From: CAVSRC01 sp963743015 | Lineage (GTDB): Bacteria; Pseudomonadota; Alphaproteobacteria; Rhizobiales; Kaistiaceae | NCBI GenBank assembly: GCA_963743015.1 | Contig: CAVUOD010000016.1 | Span: forward strand, 92,367-156,366 | DNA: 64,000 nucleotides | Direction: 5' to 3' | Shown here: positions 9,391-17,206 of the stretch, in pieces | Layout: each line of letters begins with the position of its first letter | Numbering within the stretch: the stretch's first letter is position 1 | The notes under the pieces: model-generated | The model's database searches: none | Told to the model about the DNA's origin: nothing | What the model saw: only the letters and a program-made list of their open reading frames with translations | Program-made: the position numbers and the translations under genes

Positions 9391-9520
9391 CTCTCCCCCC
9401 TTGCGGGGGAGACAGCGAAGCTTACGTCTCGCACCAGCGAGACGTAAGCGGAGCTAGAGAGGGGTGCTGGCAAGGCCGTACCGTGCCCCCCCTCCCTGTC
9501 CCTCCCCCGCAAGGGGGGAG
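9391..9520. repeat. Composite palindromic repeat between fabF1XL and the dehydrogenase gene
   Basis: Outer arms CCCCTTGCGGGGGAG (about 9397-9411) and its inverse CTCCCCCGCAAGGGG (about 9502-9516) flank an inner perfect inverted repeat, CTTACGTCTCGC / GCGAGACGTAAG (9421-9432 and 9437-9448, 4-base loop). This is the layout of a small dispersed palindromic element. It fills most of the 9346-9583 gap and splits an otherwise tight operon. It could act as an mRNA-stability or partial-termination element. Confidence 0.65.
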
Positions 9521-9583
9521 GGAACCCGATAGCCAGTCCTTCGCCGAGTTGCAGCCTCCGACGCGCGGACACGGGTGATGCGG

Positions 9584-10876
9584 TCATCGAACGACTAGCG
9601 CCGGCTCGGCGCCGATCACCAGGCAGGCGTTCTGGCCGCCGAAGCCGAAGGAGTTCGACAGCACCGTGGTGACGCTTGCATTGCGCGCCACGTTGGGCAC
9701 CACGTCGAAGGCGATCTCCGGGTCCGGATTGTTGTAGTTGATGGTCGGCGGCAGAACGCCCTCCTCGATGGTCTTGATCGAGAAGATCGCCTCGATGGCG
9801 CCGGCGGCGGTGAGGGTGTGGCCGATCATCGACTTGTTGGAGCTGATCGGCACGCCCTTCATGCGCTCGCCGATGACGGCCTCCAGCGACATCGCCTCCA
9901 TCTTGTCGTTTTCGGGCGTCGAGGTGCCGTGCGCGTTGACGTAGTCGATGGCGTCGGGCGAGAGGCCGGCATCGTCGATGGTGGTGCGAATGGCGCCGAT
10001 GATCGCCGAACCGTCCGGCCGCGAGCGGGTGCGATGGAAATCGTCGGCCTTCTCGCCGATGCCGCGGACGATAGCGTGGATCCTGGCACCGCGCGCTTTG
10101 GCGACATCGTAATTCTCCAGCACCAGCGCGGCGGCGCCTTCGGCGATGACGAAGCCGTCGCGATCCTTGGAGAAGGGCCGCGACACGCCTTCCGGCGGCT
10201 CGTTGGTGCCCGACAGCGCCGACAGCAGGCCGAAACGGATCATCATCTCGGGGTTCACCGAACAGTCGGCACCGAGCGAGATGGCGGCATCGGTGTCGCC
10301 GCGGCGGATCGCTTCGACGCCGAGCTGGATGGCGGTGGCGCCGGAGGCGCAGGCGGTGGTCAGCGAGATCGGCGCGCCCTTCGAGCCGATCTCATCGGCA
10401 ATGCCCTCGGCGATGAAGCCGAGCAGGGTGTGGTGGAAGCCGTCGTCGTCGTTGTGCTGGCGCGCCGCGCCGATCATGCGGTCATAGGCGTCGCCGGCGG
10501 CCGGCGGTGCGGCATGGAAGATGCGGCGACGATAGGGCCACTCCATCTCGGCCGGCGGCAGGGCGGCAAACAGCGGCCCGGGAAAATCGCCCTTGGTGCC
10601 GATGGCGGCATCGGCGATCGCTTCCTCGGCCGCCAGGATGCCGGCGCGCATGGTGATGTCCATGGCGGTATCGCCGTCCTGCCAGAGATAGTCGATGGCG
10701 CCGGCGATGGTGGTGCGCATGTTCTCGGTGGGAAAGCGCGAGATGCTCCTGATGCCCGAGCGGCCGGCGCTGAGCCCCGCCCAGGAATCGGCGACGCCCT
10801 GGCCGAGCGACGAAATCATGCCGTAGCCGGTCACGGCGACGACGGGGCGTCCACGATGATCCCGGGTCTCACCCAT
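9584..10876 (-). CDS. Beta-ketoacyl-ACP synthase of the acpXL cluster (catalytic FabF1)
   Basis: Elongating ketosynthase (KAS II type, 430 residues) presumed to extend acyl chains on AcpXL. The full catalytic triad is visible: the nucleophile in LTTACASGATAIQLG, the first histidine in VNAHGTSTPEND, and the second in SNKSMIGHTLTAAG. The N-terminus VAVTGYGMISSLGQG is typical. It lies 12 bp downstream of the second, degenerate ketosynthase-like gene, with which it probably pairs. Upstream order (acpXL, fabZ-like, fabF2) matches the rhizobial long-chain lipid A cluster. Confidence 0.9.
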   Translation of the reverse strand: MGETRDHRGRPVVAVTGYGMISSLGQGVADSWAGLSAGRSGIRSISRFPTENMRTTIAGAIDYLWQDGDTAMDITMRAGILAAEEAIADAAIGTKGDFPGPLFAALPPAEMEWPYRRRIFHAAPPAAGDAYDRMIGAARQHNDDDGFHHTLLGFIAEGIADEIGSKGAPISLTTACASGATAIQLGVEAIRRGDTDAAISLGADCSVNPEMMIRFGLLSALSGTNEPPEGVSRPFSKDRDGFVIAEGAAALVLENYDVAKARGARIHAIVRGIGEKADDFHRTRSRPDGSAIIGAIRTTIDDAGLSPDAIDYVNAHGTSTPENDKMEAMSLEAVIGERMKGVPISSNKSMIGHTLTAAGAIEAIFSIKTIEEGVLPPTINYNNPDPEIAFDVVPNVARNASVTTVLSNSFGFGGQNACLVIGAEPALVVR

Positions 10877-10888
10877 TTCACCCCTCCG

Positions 10889-12094
10889 TCAGTTGATGGC
10901 CTCGATCAGGCCCATGCCCTCGCCGCGCCAGATGCCCATCGTGGTGATGGCGATGCGATCCGGCTGGCGCGCGGCCGGACGCTCGAACCCGCTCTCGTCG
11001 GCGGGCTGGAAGAAACGCCCGCGCTTGAGGGCCAGCGCGGCGAGCCCGGCCATGGCCGGGAAGGTCGCGCCGGCAACCGTGCCGATGAGCGTGCTCGTCG
11101 CCCGCACGGTATCGACCCGGCCGGCGGCGATCAATCGGTCGAGAACCGCCTTCTCCTCCTGCGTCTGCATGGCAACGCCGGTGGCGCCGGAAAGAACCGC
11201 GGCCGGCGGGCTGCCTTCCGGCAACATGGCGTCGAACTGGCGGGTGGCCGCGGCGGTGACATCGCCAGGGCGGCGGCGGGTCTGGTCGGTGCGCACGTCG
11301 GCCAGGCGGGCATAGGGCCTGGCGCCCCGCGCCTCGGCATGTTCGCGCGCTTCAAGCACAATGAAACCGCCGGCCGAGCCGAAGATCGAGCCGCCGCCGG
11401 TGGCCTGCCGCGCCCACACCGAGACCGGATCGCCGGCCCACAATATGCCGCCGAGCGCGCAGTTGAGCACGGTGTCCTTGCGGTCGGCCTGGCTGGTGCC
11501 GCCGACCAGGAAGATGTCGCCCTGGCCGGCGCGGATGCGGCGCCAGGCGACCTCGGCCGCGCTGACGCCGGCGATCTCTTCGCCCATGAAGGTGCGCGAG
11601 GAGCCGGTGAGCTTGTGGACGATGGAAATGTTGCCGGCGAGCAGATTGGGAAGCTGGGCCAGGAACAGGGTCGGGCGGAGATCGTTGGACAGGCGCTGGT
11701 TGAGATAGGCGGCCGCGTCCGGCGCTTCTTCGAGGCCGGTGAGGATGCTGTCGTCGACCTCTTCGTCGCGGGCGCCGCCATCGGCGGCAACCACCGCATG
11801 GGTGTGGCCGAGGATATCGAGATTACCGGCGATGCCGGCATCTTCCAGCGCCAGGCCGGCGGTGTAGACGCCGAGGCGCTGCCAGGCTTCCATCTGGCGC
11901 TGGTCGGCACGCTTGGGGATCTGCTTGTTGAGATCGAGCTCGACCATCGGGTGGATGGAGTAGGGCGGCGCGAAATTGCGGTCGACAACCGGCCGCGGGG
12001 TCTCCGCCTCGACCATCGCCTGCCAATGGGCGTCGAGGCCTTCGCCAAGGCTCGAGGCCAGGCCGATGCCGGTGATCCAGACCTCGCGCGCCAT
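10889..12094 (-). CDS. Ketosynthase-like partner lacking the catalytic triad (FabF2)
   Basis: A 401-residue ketosynthase-fold protein (start VWITGIGLASSLGEGLDAHW). At the place where a ketosynthase has its active-site cysteine, this protein reads NISIVHKLTGSSRTFMGEEI with no Cys. The NAHGT motif is replaced around VLSGATGVAM, and the second histidine region reads TLIGTVAGATFPAMAG. It should therefore be unable to condense, like the chain-length-factor half of type II polyketide synthases. Its start codon directly follows the stop of the dehydratase gene, and it precedes FabF1 by 12 bp, so a FabF1-FabF2 heterodimer is likely. Confidence 0.85.
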   Translation of the reverse strand: MAREVWITGIGLASSLGEGLDAHWQAMVEAETPRPVVDRNFAPPYSIHPMVELDLNKQIPKRADQRQMEAWQRLGVYTAGLALEDAGIAGNLDILGHTHAVVAADGGARDEEVDDSILTGLEEAPDAAAYLNQRLSNDLRPTLFLAQLPNLLAGNISIVHKLTGSSRTFMGEEIAGVSAAEVAWRRIRAGQGDIFLVGGTSQADRKDTVLNCALGGILWAGDPVSVWARQATGGGSIFGSAGGFIVLEAREHAEARGARPYARLADVRTDQTRRRPGDVTAAATRQFDAMLPEGSPPAAVLSGATGVAMQTQEEKAVLDRLIAAGRVDTVRATSTLIGTVAGATFPAMAGLAALALKRGRFFQPADESGFERPAARQPDRIAITTMGIWRGEGMGLIEAIN

Positions 12095-12575
12095 TCAACC
12101 CGCCAATTGTGCGTTCGCCGCGTCGCTCACCGGAATGAGCGGGATGCGGCGATGAAATTCCTGGCGGAGCTCTTCGGCCGGCCATTCGGTCGCGATCATC
12201 ACCACCTCGGCATCGGCGGCGACTTCGTCGCGCACGCGCACCGCCGTCTCGGCGATCGAATAGCCGGAGCCTTCATGGCTGATCTTGGCGGTGACCGACA
12301 TCACGTCGCCGGGCAGGACGAAGCGGCGGAACTTGGCCCGCTTGACGCCGCCGAGAAAGATGAACTTCTCCATGCTCTGCCGGCGCAGCAGCAGGTAGCC
12401 GGCGGCGTGGTTCATGAATTCCAGCATCATGACGCCGGGCAGGACGGGGAAAAGCGGGAAATGCCCGTCGAACACCGGGCTCGTCCTCAGGCAGGGTGCC
12501 GACCACGCGAATGGTCAGACCCGCCACGTCCATCTCCTCGACGCGATCGATCAGATCGAAATATTCGAGACGCAT
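12095..12575 (-). CDS. 3-hydroxyacyl-ACP dehydratase (FabZ-like) of the acpXL cluster, one-base frameshift near 12482
   Basis: Hot-dog-fold dehydratase acting on AcpXL-bound chains. The N-terminal frame gives MRLEYFDLIDRVEEM and VVGTLPED; the other frame continues PVFDGHFPLFPVLPGVMMLE, the FabZ signature with its catalytic histidine. On the coding strand GACGAGCCCGG should read GACAGCCCGG, so one extra base at about 12482 breaks the gene. The corrected protein has 159 residues, normal for FabZ. It starts 15 bp downstream of acpXL, and its stop abuts the fabF2 start codon. Confidence 0.82.
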
Positions 12576-12590
12576 CGGCCGGCGGGCCGT

Positions 12591-12872
12591 TCAGGCCGAT
12601 TTCTGGGCGACGAGCTCGTCGATGCGCGCCGCCAGATTCTTGAGGATGAAATAGTCCTCGACAGAGGCGTTGCCGGCATTGACCTCCTTGGTCCACGCCT
12701 CCAGCGGAATCTTGATGCCGAACTTCTTGTCGAGCGCAAAGACGATGTCGAGAAAGTCGAGGCTGTCGATCCCCAGATCGTCGATGGCGTGCGACTCCGG
12801 CGTGATCTCCGACAGCGGTATTTCGCTGGTCTCGTGGATGACCTGGGCGACAGTGTCGAAGGTCGAAGACAT
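12591..12872 (-). CDS. acpXL: Long-chain acyl carrier protein AcpXL
   Basis: Specialised acyl carrier protein of 93 residues that carries the very-long-chain hydroxy fatty acid for lipid A. The phosphopantetheine site is the serine in LGIDSLDFLDIVFALD (about 33-48). It is longer than housekeeping AcpP and has the AcpXL-typical start STFDTVAQVIHETSEI and the segment IPLEAWTKEVNAGNA. It is the first gene of the minus-strand cluster. A GGGGAAT-type ribosome binding site precedes the ATG. Confidence 0.92.
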   Translation of the reverse strand: MSSTFDTVAQVIHETSEIPLSEITPESHAIDDLGIDSLDFLDIVFALDKKFGIKIPLEAWTKEVNAGNASVEDYFILKNLAARIDELVAQKSA

Positions 12873-12977
12873 GGTTGTGGCATTCCCCTAATGGACCGCG
12901 CGTCGCCACCACCCGGCTCGGTGCGGCACCCTGAACCGGAGCTTCTAGCTCGTTGACTGGAGGCAGCAGCGCCCCGG

Positions 12978-13006
12978 ATATTGCCGCCGCGCCGGTACTT
13001 TTGCAA
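12978..13006 (-). promoter_or_regulatory. Possible promoter for the acpXL cluster
   Basis: On the minus strand TTGCAA (13006-13001) and CAATAT (12983-12978) are separated by 17 bases, which fits a weak sigma-70-type promoter with a leader of about 100 bases before acpXL. The rest of the 312-base gap 12873-13184 shows nothing else I recognise. This is a pattern match only. Confidence 0.3.
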
Positions 13007-13184
13007 CGCGGCCGTAGCGCCCCGACGGTCATACGGGAAGGCTCCCGCCACGGCGCCACGCGGGGGTCCAATACAGGCCTTGCCGCAGCCTGTCCACCAT
13101 CCTGAAACCACCGCTGTTGCCTGACCGAGCCACAGGCGGCAGGATGGCGCCGCCATCCTGCTTCGCAAAGGACACCAGCCGACC

Positions 13185-14162
13185 GTGGCCATCGCGCCCT
13201 CGCCCAAGGACCGCGGCCGCCGCATCGCAGCAATCGATGCCGTGCGCGGCGTCGCCATCGTGGCGATGGTCATCTACCACAGCGCCTTCGACCTCAGCGC
13301 CCGCAACCTGATCCCGGTCGACGTCACCCGCGACATCGTGTGGATCGTCTTCGCCCGCGCGATCGCCAGTACCTTTCTGCTGCTGGTCGGCGTCGGCCTG
13401 GTGCTGGCGACGCGCAACGGCCTCCGAATCCGGCCCTATCTGCGCCGCCTCGGGCTGATCGCCGGCGGTGCCTGCCTGGTCAGCCTGGTGACCTGGTGGG
13501 TCGAGCCGGACATCTTCGTCTTCTTCGGCATCCTGCACCAGATCGCCGTGGCCAGCGTGCTCGCCTTGCCGTTCCTGCTGTGGCTGCCGAGCTGGGTGGT
13601 GGCGCCGGTGGCCGCCGCCGTGATCGCACTCCCCTACCTCTATGCCAGTCCGCTCTTCGACTGGCCGCCGCTGTGGTGGGTCGGCCTGTCGGCGACCACG
13701 CCGGTGACGGTCGATTACGTACCGATCTTCCCGTGGTTCGGGGTGGTGCTCGCCGGCATCGTCATCGGCCGGCTGTTCCTCGCCGATTTCACCGATTCAC
13801 GTTTCACGCTCTGGCGTCCGGCGAACCGTGTCGGCGAGGCGGCGGTGTGGGCCGGGCGCTGGAGCCTGTTGATCTACCTGATCCATCAGCCGATCCTCTA
13901 CGGGCTGCTATGGGCGGCAAGCCCGTTCGTGGCGCCGAACGAAACGGCGCTTCGCCGCAATTTCATGGATCAGTGCAGCCAGGCCTGCCACCTGCAGGGC
14001 CGCGACGACACGACCTGCAACACCTTCTGCGGCTGCATGTTCACCAATCTCGCCGGCACCGACCTGATGACGGTGCGCTCGCTCAAGGACATGAGCGAGG
14101 AGCAGCGCAGCCGCTGGGATGGCATTCTCGCCGCCTGCCGGCCGCCGGACCCGGCCAACTAG
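13185..14162 (+). CDS. Multi-pass membrane acetyltransferase-like protein (HGSNAT_cat/DUF1624) with Cys-rich tail
   Basis: Integral membrane protein of 325 residues related to the catalytic region of heparan-alpha-glucosaminide N-acetyltransferase. The family start RIAAIDAVRGVAIVAMVIYH and the central FFGILHQIAVASVLALP are visible, with about seven hydrophobic segments and a last TM motif SLLIYLIHQPILYGLL. Members are thought to acetylate cell-surface sugars; the substrate here is unknown. The C-terminal 75 residues are soluble and contain a Cys cluster (CSQACHLQGRDDTTCNTFCG, then C), probably periplasmic and oxidised or metal-binding. The start is GTG at 13185. Confidence 0.75.
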   Translation: MAIAPSPKDRGRRIAAIDAVRGVAIVAMVIYHSAFDLSARNLIPVDVTRDIVWIVFARAIASTFLLLVGVGLVLATRNGLRIRPYLRRLGLIAGGACLVSLVTWWVEPDIFVFFGILHQIAVASVLALPFLLWLPSWVVAPVAAAVIALPYLYASPLFDWPPLWWVGLSATTPVTVDYVPIFPWFGVVLAGIVIGRLFLADFTDSRFTLWRPANRVGEAAVWAGRWSLLIYLIHQPILYGLLWAASPFVAPNETALRRNFMDQCSQACHLQGRDDTTCNTFCGCMFTNLAGTDLMTVRSLKDMSEEQRSRWDGILAACRPPDPAN

Positions 14163-14179
14163 ATTCGCCAGTCCCGGCG

Positions 14180-14425
14180 TCACCGGTCGCGGTAGCGGCC
14201 GGGAGCGACCTCGTCCCAGGTGCCGGCCACCGCATCATGGACCGCCGCCGGGTCGAAGCCGGTGTCCCGGATAAGCCGCGGCGAGAGCCGCGACAGGCGG
14301 GCGAACATCTGCCGCTCGCGCCGATGACGGACAAGGGCCCAGACGAAAGCCGGCATGGTGATGACCAGCCGGACGCTCGGCCGCGTGCAGCAAACCTCTG
14401 TGATCTCGATCGTCGCCATCGTCAT
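14180..14425 (-). CDS. DUF1127 small protein
   Basis: A protein of about 81 residues ending in the arginine-rich DUF1127 motif (MFARLSRLSPRLIRDTGFDP). Such proteins are abundant in alphaproteobacteria; some have RNA-related or regulatory roles in phosphate and carbon metabolism. The start at 14425 (MTMATIEIT) follows a GAGGACTGG ribosome-binding stretch; an in-frame ATG at 14446 is also possible. It is transcribed away from the LacI regulator gene through a shared operator region, so it is a likely direct target of that regulator. Confidence 0.72.
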   Translation of the reverse strand: MTMATIEITEVCCTRPSVRLVITMPAFVWALVRHRRERQMFARLSRLSPRLIRDTGFDPAAVHDAVAGTWDEVAPGRYRDR

Positions 14426-14454
14426 TTTCCAGTCCTCGTCTCGCAAAAACGATA

Positions 14455-14543
14455 TTGAATCGATTCATTGAATCGGTTCAATAATCCTTGACGACAATCC
14501 GAGTCAAGCGAAAATTGAATCGGTTCAAGCGGCTTGCTATATA
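14455..14543. promoter_or_regulatory. Divergent promoter with three LacI-family operators
   Basis: Three 14-base operator copies: TTGAATCGATTCAT (14455-14468), TTGAATCGGTTCAA (14468-14481) and TTGAATCGGTTCAA (14515-14528). The rightward promoter for the lacI-type gene is TTGAAT (14515-14520), 17 bases, TATATA (14538-14543), so the third operator covers its -35 box. A leftward promoter, TTGACT (14507-14502), 17 bases, TTATTG (14484-14479), overlaps the second operator. CTTGAC/GTCAAG (14487-14508) is a further inverted repeat in the middle. This predicts autorepression and control of the DUF1127 gene. Confidence 0.7.
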
Positions 14544-14569
14544 GGCTCTGGAACAGGGAAGCCCGGCCG

Positions 14570-15640
14570 ATGGTCACCGCCAGATTGGGAAAAACCGCCA
14601 AGCTCGCCGACGTCGCCAAGGCGGCAGGCGTCTCGGCCGGCACCGTCTCCAATGTCTTCAACCGCCCGCAGGTGGTCAGCGCCGAGGTGCAGGCGCGCGT
14701 GCGCAAGGTCGCCGAGGAGCTCGGCTATCGCGCCGATCCGGCGGGGCGCCTGTTGCGCGCCGGCAAGGTCAACGCCATCGGCGTCACCACCGTCGATTCG
14801 CTGTCCTATTTCTTCGCCGATCCCTATGCGCGCCTCGTCATGCGTGGGATCACGGAAGCGGCCCAGGCGGCCGGCGCCGGAATTTCGCTGGTGTCGGCAG
14901 CGAACCGTGAGGATTTCGTCTGGAACGTCGGCAACGCGCTGGTCGACGGCTTCATCCTGTTCTGCCTGGAAGGGGCGCATGAGCTGATCCGCTCCGCCAC
15001 CGAACGCAATTTGCCCTTCGTGGCGCTGTCGCTCGCCGAGGCGGACGAGGGCATCTCGGTCATCGGCATCGACGATGTCGCCGGCGCGCGCGTTGCGGCG
15101 GAGCATCTGATCGGGCTCGGCCATCGCCGTTTCGCCGTCCTCACCCTGAAATTGCGTGAGGGCAGCCACGGCCGCGCGTCGCCGGGCGAGGTGGAGCGCT
15201 CCGTCTACTCGACGCCGCGCGAGCGCGTGCACGGCACGTTCGAGGCGCTGCGCGCGCATGCCATCGACACCGCTGCCGTGCCGATCTTCGCGACAGGCGA
15301 GGAGGTGCGGACAGTGCATGCGGCGCTGGCGGAGATCTTCGCCGGACCGGACCGGCCGACGGCGCTTCTTGCCCAGTCGGACGTCATCGCGCTCGCCGCG
15401 CTCGACTGGCTCAAGGCCCACGGCATCGCGGTGCCGGGCGACGTGTCGATCGTCGGCTTCGACGGCATAGCGGAAAGCGCGACCGCATCGCCGCCGCTGA
15501 CCACCGTCGTCCAGCCGCTTGCCGAGATCGGCCGGCGCGCGGTCGCGGCGATCCTTGACTATGACGGCACGGTCAGCCGCCAGGTCGTAGACTTCGCGCT
15601 GGTGGTGCGCGGCTCGACGGCGCCGCCACCGGCCGAATAG
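14570..15640 (+). CDS. LacI-family transcriptional regulator
   Basis: Sugar-type repressor (about 356 residues from ATG 14570). The N-terminal helix-turn-helix is textbook (KLADVAKAAGVSAGTVSNVF, then NRPQVV), followed by a hinge ending RADPAGRLLRAGK and a periplasmic-binding-protein-like effector domain. A segment of about 20 residues (LKLREGSHGRASPGEVERS) interrupts the usual spacing before the second half. Three copies of TTGAATCGNTTCA(A/T) lie just upstream. Downstream it converges on an SMP-30 lactonase and a sugar mutarotase, whose substrate may be the effector. No matching operator is seen before those two genes. Confidence 0.88.
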   Translation: MVTARLGKTAKLADVAKAAGVSAGTVSNVFNRPQVVSAEVQARVRKVAEELGYRADPAGRLLRAGKVNAIGVTTVDSLSYFFADPYARLVMRGITEAAQAAGAGISLVSAANREDFVWNVGNALVDGFILFCLEGAHELIRSATERNLPFVALSLAEADEGISVIGIDDVAGARVAAEHLIGLGHRRFAVLTLKLREGSHGRASPGEVERSVYSTPRERVHGTFEALRAHAIDTAAVPIFATGEEVRTVHAALAEIFAGPDRPTALLAQSDVIALAALDWLKAHGIAVPGDVSIVGFDGIAESATASPPLTTVVQPLAEIGRRAVAAILDYDGTVSRQVVDFALVVRGSTAPPPAE

Positions 15641-15643
15641 ACC

Positions 15644-16561
15644 CTACGGCCGCTGCACGCCCGTCGCCGCGACGTAGACCGAATAGAGCGCGAAGGTGCA
15701 GCAGACGAAGAGCCGGTTCCGCTTCGGCCCGCCGAAGACGACATTGGCGACCGTCTGCGGAAAATTGAGCCGGCCGAGCATGTCGCCGGCAGGCGCATAG
15801 ACCTCCACCGAGGAGCCGGCGCTGGTCCACACATTGCCGTCGGTATCGAGGCGAAAGCCGTCGGGAAAGCCGTTGCCGGTCTCGCAGAAGACCTCGCCGT
15901 CGGAGAGAGAGCCGTCCGTGCCGACCTTGAAGGCGCGGATGTGGGCGGGGAAATCCGGGTCGTGGCTGCGGCCCGAATCGGCGATGTAGAGAATCTCCTC
16001 GTCGGGCGAGAAGGCGAGGCCGTTCGGCATCCTGAAATCGTCGGCGACGACCTTGATCTCGCCGGTCCCGGGATCGACGCGATAGACGTAGCAGCCGTCC
16101 TGCTCCATCTCGGCCTTGTGGCCCTCATAGTCGCTCATGATCCCGTAACTGGGATCGGTGAACCAGATGGTGCCGTCCGACTTGACCACCACGTCGTTGG
16201 GCGAGTTGAGCCGCTTGCCCTTGTGGCTGTCGGCAATGACGGTGATCGAGCCGTCATGTTCGGTGCGGGTGACACGGCGGCCGCCATGCTCGCAGGTCAC
16301 CAGCCGGCCCTCGCGGTCGCGGGTGTTGCCGTTGGAATAGTTGGAATCGCGGCGGAAGACATCGACCGTGCCGTCCCAGGTCCAGCGCAGCATGCGGCTG
16401 TTGGGGATGTCGCTCCACACAAGCATGTTGGCGTCCTGGAACCACACCGGCCCCTCGGCCCAGCGGCACTTGTCGAACAGCAGCTCCTTCTCGGCAGACC
16501 CCTGGGTCATGGAGCGGAAGCGGCGATCGAAATATTCCGTATCCTCGCTGACCAGCGTCAC
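15644..16561 (-). CDS. SMP-30/gluconolactonase-family protein
   Basis: Six-bladed beta-propeller lactonase family (305 residues). Family landmarks are RWAEGPVWFQDANMLVWSDI, NGNTRDREGRLVTCEHGGRR, LNSPNDVVVKSDGTIWFTDP and MPNGLAFSPDEEILYIADSG; the Glu of AEGP and the Asn/Asp of the later motifs are the usual divalent-metal ligands. The likely role is hydrolysis of a sugar lactone to a sugar acid. The start is GTG at 16561, preceded by GGGGAGAAAG. The gene lies 38 bp downstream of the mutarotase gene on the same strand, so they form a two-gene sugar operon. Confidence 0.85.
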   Translation of the reverse strand: MTLVSEDTEYFDRRFRSMTQGSAEKELLFDKCRWAEGPVWFQDANMLVWSDIPNSRMLRWTWDGTVDVFRRDSNYSNGNTRDREGRLVTCEHGGRRVTRTEHDGSITVIADSHKGKRLNSPNDVVVKSDGTIWFTDPSYGIMSDYEGHKAEMEQDGCYVYRVDPGTGEIKVVADDFRMPNGLAFSPDEEILYIADSGRSHDPDFPAHIRAFKVGTDGSLSDGEVFCETGNGFPDGFRLDTDGNVWTSAGSSVEVYAPAGDMLGRLNFPQTVANVVFGGPKRNRLFVCCTFALYSVYVAATGVQRP

Positions 16562-16599
16562 AGGCTTTCTCCCCGCAAATGTCTGCAGCCGCCGGCTGC

Positions 16600-17037
16600 C
16601 TAGCCGGCGTCCGGGCGGATGATGCCCTTCTTCAGGATGATGTTGCCGTAGAGCCGGCGCTCGCCGGTAGCGATGGTAACGAAGGTCTTCTCGGCCCGCT
16701 CGTAGAAGGCGAAGCGCTCGATGGTGCCGGACGTGAAGCCGGGCGCACGCTTCCCGACCACCTCGCGGAACAGGCGGACGACCTCGGGCACTGATTTGGG
16801 GTCTTCGACCGGCTCCATGGTGAAGGCGGCGCAATCGACGAAATCGTCGAGCGGCATCAGCGACAGCACGGCATCGGCAACCCGCACGGCATCGACCCCG
16901 TCGAGGCGGACGAGCCGCTTGGCCTTGCTCAGCGCCGGATAGTTGGCGTCGACGATGACCAGTTCGTCGCCATGGCCCATGGCGCGCAGGGCGTGCAGCA
17001 GATCCGGTCCGAGGATCGGGTCGATTCCGTAAAGCAT
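16600..17037 (-). CDS. RbsD/FucU-family sugar mutarotase
   Basis: A cytoplasmic protein of 145 residues of the RbsD/FucU family, which interconverts sugar anomers (ribose or fucose type). Seen are the opening MLYGIDPILGPDLLHALRAM with GHGDELVIVDANYPA (the catalytic His is in GHGD) and the later GTIERFAFYERA with YGNIILKKG. It resembles FucU more than RbsD. It starts the operon with the SMP-30 lactonase and is divergent from the aldo/keto reductase, which together suggests a sugar oxidation pathway. Confidence 0.82.
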   Translation of the reverse strand: MLYGIDPILGPDLLHALRAMGHGDELVIVDANYPALSKAKRLVRLDGVDAVRVADAVLSLMPLDDFVDCAAFTMEPVEDPKSVPEVVRLFREVVGKRAPGFTSGTIERFAFYERAEKTFVTIATGERRLYGNIILKKGIIRPDAG

Positions 17038-17206
17038 TGATCGCCTCCCTTTTCCCGTGATGATCCCGCTTTCGGGCCGGCCCCGTCAATCGCCGCAATG
17101 CCACGCCTTGCGGGCACGCCCGCCGGCAGGCAGTCTGTCGCGCGGGTCACGACCTTGCCCCGTGCCCTTCCCGTCGCTCGCACATGCATCACAGGGAATC
17201 AGCCCC

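Noticed and set aside
9818..12643. A 941-codon open frame antisense to the two fabF genes
   Set aside because: It has no recognisable domain and is a by-product of high-GC codon use opposite genuine genes with intact motifs.
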